This document shows, piece after piece, positions 15,001 through 25,323 of a DNA stretch of 64,000 nucleotides. The notes under the pieces are model-generated. The model was not told the origin of the DNA. It saw only the letters and a list, made by a program, of their open reading frames with translations, and searched no databases. Made by a program: the position numbers and the translations under genes. The number at the start of each line of letters is the position of its first letter. Within the stretch, counting starts at the first letter, position 1. Source of the stretch: Pleurotus djamor (Eukaryota; Basidiomycota; Agaricomycetes; Agaricales; Pleurotaceae); NCBI GenBank assembly GCA_029747585.1, contig JAPEVF010000219.1, positions 1 through 64,000 on the forward strand, in the 5' to 3' direction.

Positions 15001-15666
15001 GCCCTTGACGATTCCCGTTCTATGGCGGAGTCGCATTCAATTCACTTAGCCTTCCAAACTCTTGCCCTTGTTTCCAAAGCGTTGACGCGTCTCGAGGCTG
15101 GTGACATTGGTGTGGCCAAGTTCGGAAAAGACGTCAACTTGCTCCATGGATTCGACGACGGACCCTTCAATGATCTCACAGGAACGCGAGTCATCAATTC
15201 TTTTCAATTCGACCAAAAATCTACCAACGTCCTTTCTTTGGTGCAGCAAAGTCTTCGGATCTTGGAGCACGCACGAGAGCGTCGGTCGATTGGATCCTTG
15301 ACTTCCTCGGATCTCTGGCAGCTCGAGATCATTGTTTCCGATGGCATATGTCAGGACCACGAAGAATTGCGAACAGTTCTGCGCAAGGCGGCTGAACACA
15401 GAGTTATGATTGTCTTCATCATCATTGATTCACTCCACGCCCCGAACCAGTCTGAGACGTCTACAACGGGCCAAGTGCAGAACTCTATCCTCTCCATGGA
15501 AAAGGCAGCTTTCAAGACGGTCGATGGTCGGATGGAATTGCAGCTGGAGAGGTACCTCGATTCATTCCCTTTTGATTACTATGTCGTGCTTCGGAGTGTT
15601 GAGTCTCTCCCAGACGTGCTTGCAGGCACGCTCAAGCAGTTCTTTGAACGTATATCAGGACAATAA
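1..15666 (+). CDS. MDN1: Midasin, giant AAA ATPase of 60S ribosome biogenesis (5' partial)
   Basis: Midasin removes assembly factors from pre-60S particles in the nucleolus and nucleoplasm. Six P-loop modules are visible in order: a divergent SPPSCGKS near 870, GETGTGKT near 1935, GPTSSGKT near 3345, GETGTGKT near 4230, GSPGVGKT near 5495 and GPKGCGKA near 6415. Walker B-like VLLDEVNLA lies near 2565 and IVLDELNLA near 3540. A long helical linker follows (about 9.3-12.9 kb), then a Glu/Asp-rich tail (13.0-14.6 kb) and a C-terminal MIDAS domain whose metal motif DDSRS is at 15007-15021. The window starts inside the gene. The first frame (LLDLCARWLQ) splices at 104-158 into ILYRLLQRPQ. Other introns include about 666-711, 2513-2562, 5008-5059 and 14071-14110. 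An N at 3940 and a 9-G run at 13241-13249 break the frame and look like sequencing errors. The reading near 9170-9215 is unresolved. The identification is very secure; exon borders are approximate. Confidence 0.95.
15007..15021 (+). other. MIDAS metal-binding motif of midasin
   Basis: Codons for D-D-S-R-S match the DxSxS metal-ion-dependent adhesion site. It follows the strand residues QILLAL and precedes a helix, as in von Willebrand A-type domains. In midasin this domain binds UBL-domain substrates such as Rsa4 and Ytm1. Confidence 0.88.
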
Positions 15667-15867
15667 TAATGTTTAATATGTAGCAGTAGGGACCATCTAA
15701 TATACAGTAAGCGAAGAAGTTCTCAACGTTTTGGCTATGAAGTAGTCTTGAAGCTCAACGCACGAGAATAACTGCGTTTCCAACCAGTAGCTACGCACTA
15801 CGATGTTAAGCTGGTGTACTCTAGCGGACTGTCACTCAAACACTCAGACGCTCTACACACCGATCAT

Positions 15868-16194
15868 CTACGCCTCGGGGGCTGGCTCCTCAGCGCTCGG
15901 AGTAAGAGCATCGATCACGGCGGTAGTCAAAGTTGATGTGACTCCAGAAGCAGCACCATGTGCAGCTTGACCGAGGATATCCACCACAGCACCCTTGACA
16001 GCCCCAGACTTCGAACTTGTTGACTTGGTCTTGGTCTTGGTCGAGGTTGTCGGTTTCTTCGGCGCAGGCTTCTTGGCAGCTGGCTTGCCCTTGTCGGCAA
16101 GATCAGAGATATCTTGAGTGTCGACAATGTCCTCGATAGGTCGAGCGAGGACGAAGACGGCGGCGAAGAGGAGGACGAGGATGGAGGAACGCAT
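15868..16194 (-). CDS. Small secreted Lys/Thr/Pro-rich protein, function unknown
   Basis: A 108-residue single-exon frame starts with a classic signal peptide (MRSSILVLLFAAVFVLA, likely cleavage after residue 17-20). A short acidic stretch with IEDIVDTQD follows, then a Lys/Ala/Pro/Thr/Ser-rich stretch around residues 36-64, then an Ala/Gly/Thr-rich C-terminus. No cysteines are visible, so it is not a disulfide-rich effector or hydrophobin. The stop lies about 200 bp past the midasin stop in convergent orientation. It may be a cell-wall-associated or secreted low-complexity protein. I do not recognise a family. Confidence 0.6.
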   Translation of the reverse strand: MRSSILVLLFAAVFVLARPIEDIVDTQDISDLADKGKPAAKKPAPKKPTTSTKTKTKSTSSKSGAVKGAVVDILGQAAHGAASGVTSTLTTAVIDALTPSAEEPAPEA

Positions 16195-16274
16195 GATGAA
16201 CGGTGCCTAGGGTGTTCAAGTTAGGAGAGAAGGGGCTTCANGGGGTCATGAGGACTGTTTGCAACCTTCATCTT

Positions 16275-16402
16275 CGCCNTTTTTTGGTAATCCGAAATGC
16301 CCGAGTCGAATTTCGCACGCTTTTTGCGTCATCTGCATCAACGCTATGTCAACCACGTTTTTCTGCCNTTTTTTGGTAGTCCAAATCGCCCAATTCGATG
16401 AT
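16275..16402 (+). repeat. Pair of diverged direct repeats upstream of the small secreted gene
   Basis: Two copies of about 38 bp begin near 16275 and near 16364. Each opens with GCC, an N and a T6 run, followed by TTGGTARTCC and then a CGCCC/GCCC block. They lie about 89 bp apart just upstream of the minus-strand small secreted protein, so they could be promoter elements. Both Ns sit at the same T-run, which suggests uncertain run length. Confidence 0.5.
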
Positions 16403-16963
16403 CTCACCATCTTCCCCATGTCCTATAGTATCGCGTCATCGCAAGCTTGTCATCCTGTCCTCGACGCATCTCACATCTCACCCTCCTTCCACTTCTCAAA
16501 GCGTAACCCGGTTGAAGAACCATACCTAGCATCAATCGAAGGGAAACCACGCGGGGCGGGATGAGATGAAATGGTTTTCAAGTGCGCGTCTGGTTGTGCA
16601 ATGATGGACAAACTGGAAAAGTGAGTGGACTGGATTACCACTTTTCGAGGAGTTTTAACGCTGCGGAAGGCAAGATGACCTGCTCAGTACATTCATCTCA
16701 TTACCAAAGATAACCTGAGGGGATCCGGAACGAGGCCAGGAAGGCTGTAGATCCTATCATCGTCGACTAGTCGTACTGTTCGTTACACACAGTGAATAAT
16801 TGTCTCTAGCCAACCCCGCAAGCAAGGTTTCTTTTTTTGACGACGCAGGCGTCCCTAGTCTAAAGTTGGAAACCAAGCTGTATCTCATGGGCGCTCTCGC
16901 TTTGGGCGACTACTGTTGACCATCACGACCACGCTCCAGCTTGTCCAACCTTTGGTTCGGGTG

Positions 16964-18508
16964 ATGTCGCAATGCCGCTTACCACCGAAGTCTTTCGCTC
17001 AAAGCGAGATCGACGAGGAAATCCAAAGACTTGAAACCCACCCTCCTCATCGGCTCACACGGTACAAAACTTTCCGCACCCTCGTAAACCTCATTTCTCC
17101 GGACGTTATCGACGGACCGAAGGAACGCCAGGCAACCATACAAGCTCTGAAAATCCTGCGGAATTCTCAATGCCCAATTTGTAGGCTTCCCGACGAAATA
17201 CTCGGAGAAATATTGATTGCTGCGAAGGCTCAATCATGCTCGGATCCTCGACGGCCATGGCTGAGGCTGACCATTGTTTGCCACCGCTGGCGTGAGGTCA
17301 TCCTCAGCACGCCTGCTTTCTGGGCAGATATCCTCGTAACAACGCCGCATTCAACTAAGACCATGATCGAGAGGTCGAAATGTGCTCCACTCCATCTTCA
17401 CTTCAACTTGCACTCCATCCCTCCACACTGCGTCGAGAAGTTTCATGTGCTAGCCGCGTCAGCAAGCGAAAAAATCCAGGGGCTTCATGTCCGATTCGGC
17501 CCATATCATGTACAGGAAGTGATGCACCAATTCCTCTGCTTGATGTCGACTTGTCCGGTCCCACAGTTACAGAAACTGGTTCTGGAACAAGTGAGCTTGC
17601 AGAACCCCATCAAGCTACCCAAAGGGGTTATATGGGATCATATGCCTTCTCTTCGCTACCTGCAGCTAACAGGTACTTGGATATCTCCCGATCTCCCAAA
17701 TCTTCCCTCTTTGCGGCACCTCGAAATTGACTTTCGGGGTTACGCCTGCCGTAACTTGTCGGTGCTACGTTTTCTTGGGCTTCTGCGAGGAACGCCAAAC
17801 TTAGACACGCTGAGGGTTGATATGGTCTCATCCGAAAACAATTATACGCCGGCACCAAACCAGTCCATGGTGTCTCTTCCTTGCCTTCAGGAGCTCAGTA
17901 TTACCTTTCAAGATCTTGGAGATGCGAAGCTATTCAGGTTTCTTGATTTTCCAATTTCTTGTCGAGTATTCGCGCGGTATCGCGCTGGATATCCTCCCAA
18001 TGGGTTGGCCGACATTCTACATCTCGTGGATGCTCGCTCGCAGCTTCCAATACAACGGGGCGCCCTGACGTTCTTGGGAAAGATGATAGAACTCGAATTA
18101 TACCTCCCAAACGACCGAAGAGCATTCTTCAAGCTCGAGTTTCCCCATCGGTTTACATCCACCTATCAAGAGCAGCTTCTCTCCCTCTCCATGTTTGTTC
18201 ACGACCCCGAAATGAAGGTGTCCTTTGTCGCCTGCGACCCCGAAGTTTTTCGACGATTCGTGGTCGCTCTAGACCCTAATCTCAACATAACTCTTCTCAC
18301 TCTCAACGGCATCGACTGCTCCGTCCAATCGTTGAACGAAGACACCCTGTTGAGTGTTGTCAAAGCGCGTCGCACAGATCTCAACCCTGGCATCCAAGAA
18401 CTTTGTCTTCATAAATGTAGCATCTCTAAGACTGCTCTAGAAGAACTACGGAGATACACTCGAGTACTACTCACTACATCTGTGACCGCTTCACTGGCCT
18501 CATGTTGA
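16964..18508 (+). CDS. F-box protein with leucine-rich C-terminal region
   Basis: The frame encodes 514 residues from the first plausible ATG (16964); an upstream ATG at 16888 ends after ten codons. The F-box lies around residues 78-125, recognisable by CRLPDEILGEIL and later LRLTIVCHRWREVILSTPAFW. F-box proteins bind Skp1 and present targets to SCF ubiquitin ligases. The rest contains irregular leucine-rich strand/helix units, for example PSLRYLQLTGTWI and PSLRHLEIDF, as in the expanded agaricomycete F-box/LRR families. It is only distantly similar to the F-box pair at 34-37.6 kb. No introns are evident. The substrate is unknown. Confidence 0.82.
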   Translation: MSQCRLPPKSFAQSEIDEEIQRLETHPPHRLTRYKTFRTLVNLISPDVIDGPKERQATIQALKILRNSQCPICRLPDEILGEILIAAKAQSCSDPRRPWLRLTIVCHRWREVILSTPAFWADILVTTPHSTKTMIERSKCAPLHLHFNLHSIPPHCVEKFHVLAASASEKIQGLHVRFGPYHVQEVMHQFLCLMSTCPVPQLQKLVLEQVSLQNPIKLPKGVIWDHMPSLRYLQLTGTWISPDLPNLPSLRHLEIDFRGYACRNLSVLRFLGLLRGTPNLDTLRVDMVSSENNYTPAPNQSMVSLPCLQELSITFQDLGDAKLFRFLDFPISCRVFARYRAGYPPNGLADILHLVDARSQLPIQRGALTFLGKMIELELYLPNDRRAFFKLEFPHRFTSTYQEQLLSLSMFVHDPEMKVSFVACDPEVFRRFVVALDPNLNITLLTLNGIDCSVQSLNEDTLLSVVKARRTDLNPGIQELCLHKCSISKTALEELRRYTRVLLTTSVTASLASC

Positions 18509-19199
18509 TGGTTGAAATTGAGCAATGGTACCTGATCACATTGACGCAACCTACTGTAACTTAGTTCTAGCGATTCCTCTGACGTTGCGCAGAGCATACA
18601 CGCTGAAATCTACCGACGTCCTAAGAATCACTCAAGGGCTCGGAAACCGGTTTTCTGGACCCAAAATGAACGTTGGATGCCACTGAGGAGGCTAGGGTGA
18701 TCGTCAGGGGCGTGCGACGTTGGGTCACATAATTTGAAAAAGTTCATTTGATTTCCATCAACTTGCCGTCATCTCTGTCTTACACCACCCTGCGCTCAGA
18801 GTTCAACCTCCCAGATACCCTCCTGGAGCTTTCATTGAGGATCATCCCTGCATCTAGGACGCCAACGGCAACCTCGGTGGCAGCCTCGGCCCATTCCTAC
18901 GTAGCCTGAGTGCCCGGTGCCAACATAATTGTAGACTTTCTCTACAGTTCAAGGTTCCTATGATGCTCATATCATCCCTTCCGACAGATATCTGAGAGTA
19001 TATCATCTCTATCACTGGCGGGTTTGACACCGTCGACAAGACAACACAGGAGAAGACAACTCCGATGACCATGGCAGCGCTCGGTTTCTGAAGCGCCCAT
19101 AGTGCGTTCCAGATATATAGGGCACGCAATGTACCTTGCAATAAGTAACTGCTTTCCCTTCTGATTCCTCCTTGAACTGACACCACCGATCGACTCGTA
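18509..19199. other. Intergenic region between F-box and calpain genes
   Basis: This holds the 3' flank of the F-box gene and the promoter of the calpain gene. A possible TATA-like ATATATAG occurs near 19110, about 90 bp before the calpain ATG. No other gene is seen. Confidence 0.5.
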
Positions 19200-22100
19200 A
19201 TGGGACTTTTCAGCTTCTTCACAAAAGCCGTGGACGTCGATACTCCCAAAGGCAAAGGCACCTTCAAACAACAAGAACGTCAGGCTGGCCTTCTTGTCAC
19301 TTCGGAGTTAGACAAGGCGTTAGAAGAATGTAAATCAAGAGTCGCGAGCATCTCTAAACTATGCAGAGCCAAAAATCAGAAGTTTCGGTAGGTCTCTCCC
19401 TTACACATCTCAGATTCTGACTTGAACATTGTTGATGACTGGTGATTAGGGACATTGATTTCGATCTCGAGAACGATCCAACAATCTGTCTGTATGGCTT
19501 GGAGACGGACAATCCAAGCGAGTCGTACGCACCGTCAGACGTGCGACGCGTAACTCAAATATTCAACAAGCCTCAGTTCTTCGTTGACGGCGCTGACGCT
19601 AATGATATCGTCCAGGGTGGGCTGGGAGATTGCTGGTTCCTATCTGCCCTGTCTATGATGACCACCGCTCAGGGTTTAATTGAGAAGTCGTGTGTCGCAG
19701 TAAGCGTTGCGCCAATGTCCCATAAAGCCAATTATTGACTTCATTCTCAGCGTGATGAAGTCGTAGGGGTCTACGGCTTCGTCTTCTTCCGTGACTCTTA
19801 CTGGGTTTCCGTCATCATCGACGAGTACGTCTTTTTAGTCCATGCTGCATTGATCAATTGATTCATCTGACCCTGAATTTTAGCATGTTGTTCACATCCA
19901 TCCCTAAGTTCGAGGAGCTCAATCGAGCGGAACAACACTTGTACCACAACAATAAGGACGATTATAACAAACTTGCCCGCAGGGGAAATAAAACGCTCTA
20001 CTTCGCCAAATCTGGGACGGAGGGCGAAACTTGGGTACCGCTAATCGAGAAGGCTTACGCGAAATTGCATGGCGATTATGGCTCCTTGTGTGGGGGCGAA
20101 GCTAGCGAAGCCGTTGAGGACCTGACTGGGTAAGCCTATTTCCGGTTCGTTTCAGATGAAATCTATCGTCATTAACTTCACCTATTTTTATTGTAGAGGT
20201 GTTGCAACGATCATACCCACCAAGGTCTGCATCCTATCTTCTTCTCTATGCTGATAAATCCTGATCACTCACCCTGTCCAGGATATTCTCGACATTGACA
20301 AATTTTGGCACGAAGAATTGTCAAAGGCCAACGTCGACCGACTCTTCGGCTGTGCCTTCGATAGCCTTGACACCGCTCGAAGTGGCCAGGCAGACGTACA
20401 AGTCAACGGTTTATTCGGTGGTCATGCTTACTCCGTGCTTCGAGCGGTCGAATGCAGGGGAAAACGCTTCGTTGTTCTACGCAATCCATGGGGTCGTTCC
20501 GAATGGACAGGTCCTTGGTCAGATGGTTCCAAGGAATGGACGCCAGAGTGGTTACAAATCCTTCCTGAATTAGGTCACGTCTTCGGAGATGATGGTCAGT
20601 TTGTAATGGAATGTAAGAGGATTTTATATTTTTCCCTGGATGATTGCCGCGGCTCATCCTTCGCGATGCTCTAGATAGCGACTTCTTGGATGCATGGGAA
20701 CAAATCGACCGTACCCTTCTATTTGATGATACATGGGTCATGTCGTCACAGTGGCTCCGTGTGGAAGCCAACGCTCTTCCATCAGCTTGGACTTATGGCG
20801 ATGTTTCGTGTAAGCCTCTTATATCTTCCCCTTTACTCTGCTCCTGAATGAATCCATCCTGGCTTGCCTCCAGTTACATTTACTATCCCTGAAGGAACGC
20901 CCGCCATCATCGTTCTATCAAAGCTAGACGACCGATACTTCGATGATCTCTCTGGTAATTACTGGTGGAACTTCAACTTCGTCCTTTTCAAAGCTGGAGA
21001 GTCGGAGGTCTTGGCTGAGTCGTCCCACGCGCGGCTTTGGTCGCGAAGCGTCAACGTAGAATTGGAACTGGAAGCTGGCGACTATGTCGTCCATGTACGT
21101 GTTCGTAGTCCTCCTGTGATCTTTCCCTGACTTCTACTATTACTTCTAGGTCCGCCTAGATAGGAAGCACCGTCGAGATTCGGTGCGACTTGACAGCCAT
21201 TGTGTATTCGAGGCCTAGCTAACCTTTTAATCGCAGGGATACCTATACGCCTTGGATAGAGAGAACAACAAACGCAAAATGGCTCGAGTGCAGACACAGC
21301 GAGCCATGGGCCGTTCCATTGCTGCCAGTGCGCCGTTTGATTTCCCTAAGTTATAGCCCCTTACTCATACACTGAATCGCTAGACGTGAACCCAAAGTTA
21401 GTCTCTTGAAAGAGTGAATTGTCAACCGCTGACTTCCTTCTTTCCGTAGAACGCAGAAAAATCATATACCTGAGTCTTTGAGCGAATTAGCGGGAAGGGA
21501 CCTCAAGACGATACTCACGGAAAGACAGAAGATCGAAGACGAGAAGGCTGCAAAGAGGGCGAAGAAGGAGCAAGCTCTGAACCCTCAGCCTGATATCATC
21601 ATTATTGAAGCCCCTCCAGTGCCAGTAATGGACGCTCCGACGGTTGTGGTTATCGAAGACTCTAGTGCGCCCCTTGGGAAGGTTGATGAGGGCGTTCAGG
21701 CTGGGGATAAACCGACTGATGCCGAAGCCAAGAAAAAGGACGAGAAGGACATTGGGAAGGAAGAGGAGAGCAAACTGGAGGAAGGGACGAAAGCCGAAGA
21801 CAAGGGAGTTGGCGATGAAGTCAAAGAAAAGGATGAAGATGGCGACAAGAAGGACGAGAAGCACGCCGACGAAGTCAAGGCTGAAGAGAAGCCTCAAGTA
21901 GAGGATGCCCAAGACAAGAAAGCTGAGTCTGATGTCAAGACGAGCGAGCCCCCTACTGCCACACCCGACGGGGATGTCGCCGAACCCAAAGTGGCTGAGA
22001 AAGCGAAGGATAGCGACGCTGATTCCGATTCCGAATCTGAGTCTTCCTCTGCAGAGACGGCCGAAGAAGGCAGTGGGGACGAGGAAGGAAGCGAAGAAGG

Positions 22101-22272
22101 TGACGCTGACGACGACGACGCCTCAAGCGATTCCTCGGCGGAACACTATAACGAGGACGAAAACGCGGTATTCTTGGGTCTTCGCGTCTACACGAACAAG
22201 TCAGCGCCAGCGGTCGTCAATGGCCAAGTCAGATACCAGATAGAGAACAAAGCTCAACAATCTTCAATGTAG
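19200..22272 (+). CDS. Calpain-like cysteine protease (family C2), intact catalytic triad
   Basis: A calcium-dependent-type intracellular cysteine protease spread over about 12 exons. The start MGLFSFFTKAV has a good context. The CysPC core is clear. The catalytic Cys is in GLGDCWFLSALS (TGC at 19631-19633), the His in LFGGHAYSVL (CAT at 20423-20425) and the Asn in VVLRNPWGRSEW (AAT at 20483-20485). A C2-like beta domain follows (about 20.87-21.1 kb, with TFTIPEGTPAIIVLSKLDD). Then comes a long Glu/Lys/Asp-rich linker and a short ordered tail (NAVFLGLRVYTN, near 22.17 kb). A paralogue on the opposite strand at 37.7-40.6 kb keeps the same exon pattern but lacks the triad. Splice phases were followed through all junctions and stay open. 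The substrate is unknown. Confidence 0.88.
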
Positions 22273-22594
22273 GCTATCGGTAGGATTGCCTCTCTCTCAA
22301 CATGGACACATGGTCTCGGAGTTTTCGTCTAGCATCATACATGGTCATGTAGCATTTGTCATGTAGAATCTCATTGCTGTTCTTCCTTGCAACCGCCGAT
22401 ACATCCATACTGAAAACGTCGTGCACCTTAGCGCGTTCGGTTGAGCAATGCTTGAAGTCTGGTGCCCCTGAGGAAAAAGGGGATGTACATGAAAGATTCA
22501 TAACCAACGGAGTCTGGGACTACAACTGACTGAGAGTACTCGACGGTTTTACCGAAAAGGATACGGAACCCATCCACCGTTCAACGTTCAAGCT

Positions 22595-23676
22595 TCAAGC
22601 TTCAATTTCCAAGCCCTCGGACCAACTAGCAAACTTCACGATCGACTCGCTGACGGTTTTCATCTTTTCCTGTAGCCCATACACAACAAGACTACTCAGC
22701 GGGAAGTACAATGGGACTTCGTCCAGTTGGCTGAGCTCGTATATCCTTTTCGCAGCTTTCGTTGCATCACCCTGAAGTGGTGAGCCCTTGCCAATCATTT
22801 GGTGGGCTTGGTAAGTTATTGATTCGGGGTTGTTGTAGGCCGGATGAATGGGGAACGATGGCGTGGCACTATATTTACCCATACGGGTGTTGAAGGGACC
22901 TAATTCAATGAGGGAGGTCTGTAGCGATAAAGTGTAAGGGGCATCTCAGAGGATGGAGATGTGTTACTCGCCCTGATATTCCACTTCGGCTCCAGCTCCA
23001 TTACCAGGGATTCGACGAGGCCCTCTAGGGCTTTCGATGAAAGTCAGAAACGTACCGATGACTGGCGAGAGGCAACATACCATGTTTGCTACGGAAACTT
23101 TCATCAGAATTGTGAAATCGGAGGATGAGAGGTGTTTACCTAGCCGTATAATACCCTCCAGCGGCCCATCCGAACTGACCGAGACCAGAGCTGACATTCA
23201 AAAGCAGCCCTCCTGCGCCGGCGGGGTTCTCGTCCCTAAAGACTCTCACCGACTCCGCAGCAACACGTCCAGCGCCCCAAAAGTTCACTTCAAACATCCA
23301 TCTGGCCGTGTCTTCCTGTTCCTGCACCTCAACTTCGGCCAGCACTGCGGTACCAGCGTTATTGAGCACTACATCAACTCGGCCGAACTTGGCAATCGCG
23401 TCTTTGAACACGGAGGGAACATCTTCCTTCTTTGTGACGTCGCACTTCAGTAAGAGAAGTTGGTCCGAAGAGTACTTCCCATGCAAATCTTGTAAGGCCT
23501 CAAGCTTCCGGGCAGTTGCGATAGCGATCTCGCCGTTCTCGAGGACTAGCTCGGTGAGCAGTCGACCGAACCCTGTGGCAGCCCCGGTGACTGTAGGATC
23601 AATATCGACATGAGTGGGTCATGAACGTTTATAGAACTGGCGTCAATTCACTTAGCCATACCCGTGGCGACCTCAT
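22595..23676 (-). CDS. Short-chain dehydrogenase/reductase (SDR), left-arm copy
   Basis: A classical SDR of 288 residues in five exons: 23676-23652, 23590-23140, an 8-nt micro-exon 23088-23081, 23030-22972 and 22918-22595. The start gives MRSPRVWLITGAATGFGR with the TGxxxGxG nucleotide-binding motif. DVT and NNAG motifs follow, then the Ser-containing strand NVSSGLGQ. Catalytic Tyr and Lys appear in YTASKHALEG, with the Lys coming from the micro-exon. The last intron appears to use a GC-AG pair, with GCGAGT as donor. The likely cofactor is NADP(H) or NAD(H); the substrate is unknown. It converges on the calpain gene, about 320 bp away. A paralogue with identical inner exon lengths lies at 27775-28886 on the plus strand. 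Confidence 0.85.
22972..23140 (-). other. 8-nt micro-exon and flanking introns in the minus-strand SDR
   Basis: Exon 2 ends with AG in phase 2, the micro-exon CAAACATG (23088-23081) is flanked by gtag and gtatgt, and exon 4 starts with CC. Joined, they read S-K-H-A-L-E, supplying the catalytic Lys. Without it the frame shifts. Confidence 0.78.
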
Positions 23677-25323
23677 TTATGTCTGATTTCGAGATGTCCA
23701 AGACTGTAAGTGGGTGGTGAGAAAGGGAACCCAAAGCCTGCTTGTCGGGGATTTTTATATCAATCTTAGGCTGTTAGCCATCTATTCCATGGGTTAGTCG
23801 AATGACTAGCATAACATTTTGATCCCTACCAGTTGGCGACAGCATACCCAGTTAAAACCAAAGTCTTCAGCATTTCTATGTTGTTTATATGTCGGCGAAT
23901 GCGCCTGGCACTAGGCCGTCTGGACTCTGGAAGCTCTGGTCTTCTGAGCTCTCCTGGTAGAGTACAGTCCAAGGTCCCTTATTGACAGAGCCCGACCGAA
24001 TCCATGTCCCTACCCGCTCGGGAATGGGTATTAAAGTAAACATCCCTAGCAAATAAACACTGCAATGAAAATGTACCAAGAAGGTTTGAGGACTTCTGAA
24101 TGACGATGGATTTCGAGAGACATATTTCGAGTTGATACGGCCGGAACTGGTGCGGTTTCAAGTCGTGGGAACTATGTTTCTCAGGGTCAGTACAGGCTGA
24201 AGTACTGACATCCAAATTCCTGGTCCTCAGCGCCAGCGCCAGCCTTCTTCCCCTTCCCCGGAATCCACGTCCGTTGTGCACTGAGACGGCGATAAACAAT
24301 AACCTGGTGACACCGAATATGACGAGGACGCGTAACTCTCGAGGCCGACCGTCCGTGTGGTGATAATATGCTTCGCGCAAGATCAGTACGAGTGGTGATG
24401 TCACCGTTGGTTGTGCTTCGGTGGCTTGGCCTTGTTGCGCTGTCGTTCTCTGCGCTTTTCGTATACCCAAACGACACTGGAGCTTTGGTGAGTACATGCT
24501 GAATCTGAATCTGCTTGGTGGACTGATTACTTGCCAAGGCGCTGTTCTATCCGAGATGGAGTTGTTTTGTCACACATCCTGAGTAGTTTTTGCGCTATCC
24601 AAGTCTTCTCAAATCGAAACCATTTCCTCGCCACGTAACGAACAATCCTCCAACAAGTGGTCATCGGATTCTGAGATGCCCAATGCCAATGTTGCCGACC
24701 ACCTTGGTGGAGCTGAACGTCCATCTTTGCTTGGGGAATACTTCCGAAATGCAGGTTCATAGTCCTTGGCTTAGAAATGGTGGAGTACTTGTAGTACGTT
24801 CCAAGAACGTCGTTTTTCTTATGTTGTGGAGCTGATTTTGTCTTGTCCCTCTTTAGGCGGCGACTCTTCGGCGAGACCTCAGCTATCGACACAGGAAAGT
24901 AGTTGAGGCTTTCTATTCGATTTAGATACCCCAGGATCCCGCTTGGATGGCCGACAACATACTCGCAAAGGAAGTCGGGCGGCATTGCGTTATCGAGTGG
25001 CTTTTGCACGTCTTTTGTACATCGTTAGACAAGTCATGGCTCGAGGTGTGCATCGTAGGGCCTTGATGCCGACGCAGCTGGTCGCCGAGATGATACTTCT
25101 GGTCGCCTTTGGGACTTCCGGGACCTTCTCGGTCTAAACTCTGACATGCCGACTCACCAGCCAGAGTGTGACTACCAGACTCGAAAATACTGCCTCAGCC
25201 TGCCAGATATTTTCCGGGTTCGTGGTATATAAACCCCAGAATTCGTTGAGAGTCGACATCGGTCTCATCACCAGCTCGCTCTTACAAGCCTTGGTTCAAT
25301 CGGTTCCTCACATCTCAGTCAAA
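23677..25323. other. Intergenic region upstream of the cellobiohydrolase
   Basis: About 1.6 kb between divergently transcribed SDR(-) and GH7(+), probably containing both promoters. A perfect inverted repeat, GTCAGTAC ... GTACTGAC with an 8-nt spacer, lies near 24186-24209. A minus-strand open stretch at about 24527-24980 has no recognisable motif and is not called as a gene. Confidence 0.45.
25226..25233 (+). promoter_or_regulatory. TATA box of the cellobiohydrolase gene
   Basis: TATATAAA lies 91 bp upstream of the GH7 ATG at 25324, with a C/T-rich stretch between. An adjacent CTGGGG on the reverse strand fits the loose SYGGRG consensus for the carbon repressor CreA/Cre1, but one short site is weak evidence. 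Confidence 0.7.

Noticed and set aside
21487..21912. Hydrophobic 141-codon minus-strand frame that looks like a membrane protein
   Set aside because: It is the reverse of the Glu/Lys-rich calpain linker, and no promoter faces that way.
24527..25009. Minus-strand open frame of up to 160 codons upstream of the cellobiohydrolase
   Set aside because: It opens with a non-ATG codon, has no motif, and lies in a likely promoter region. Treated as chance.
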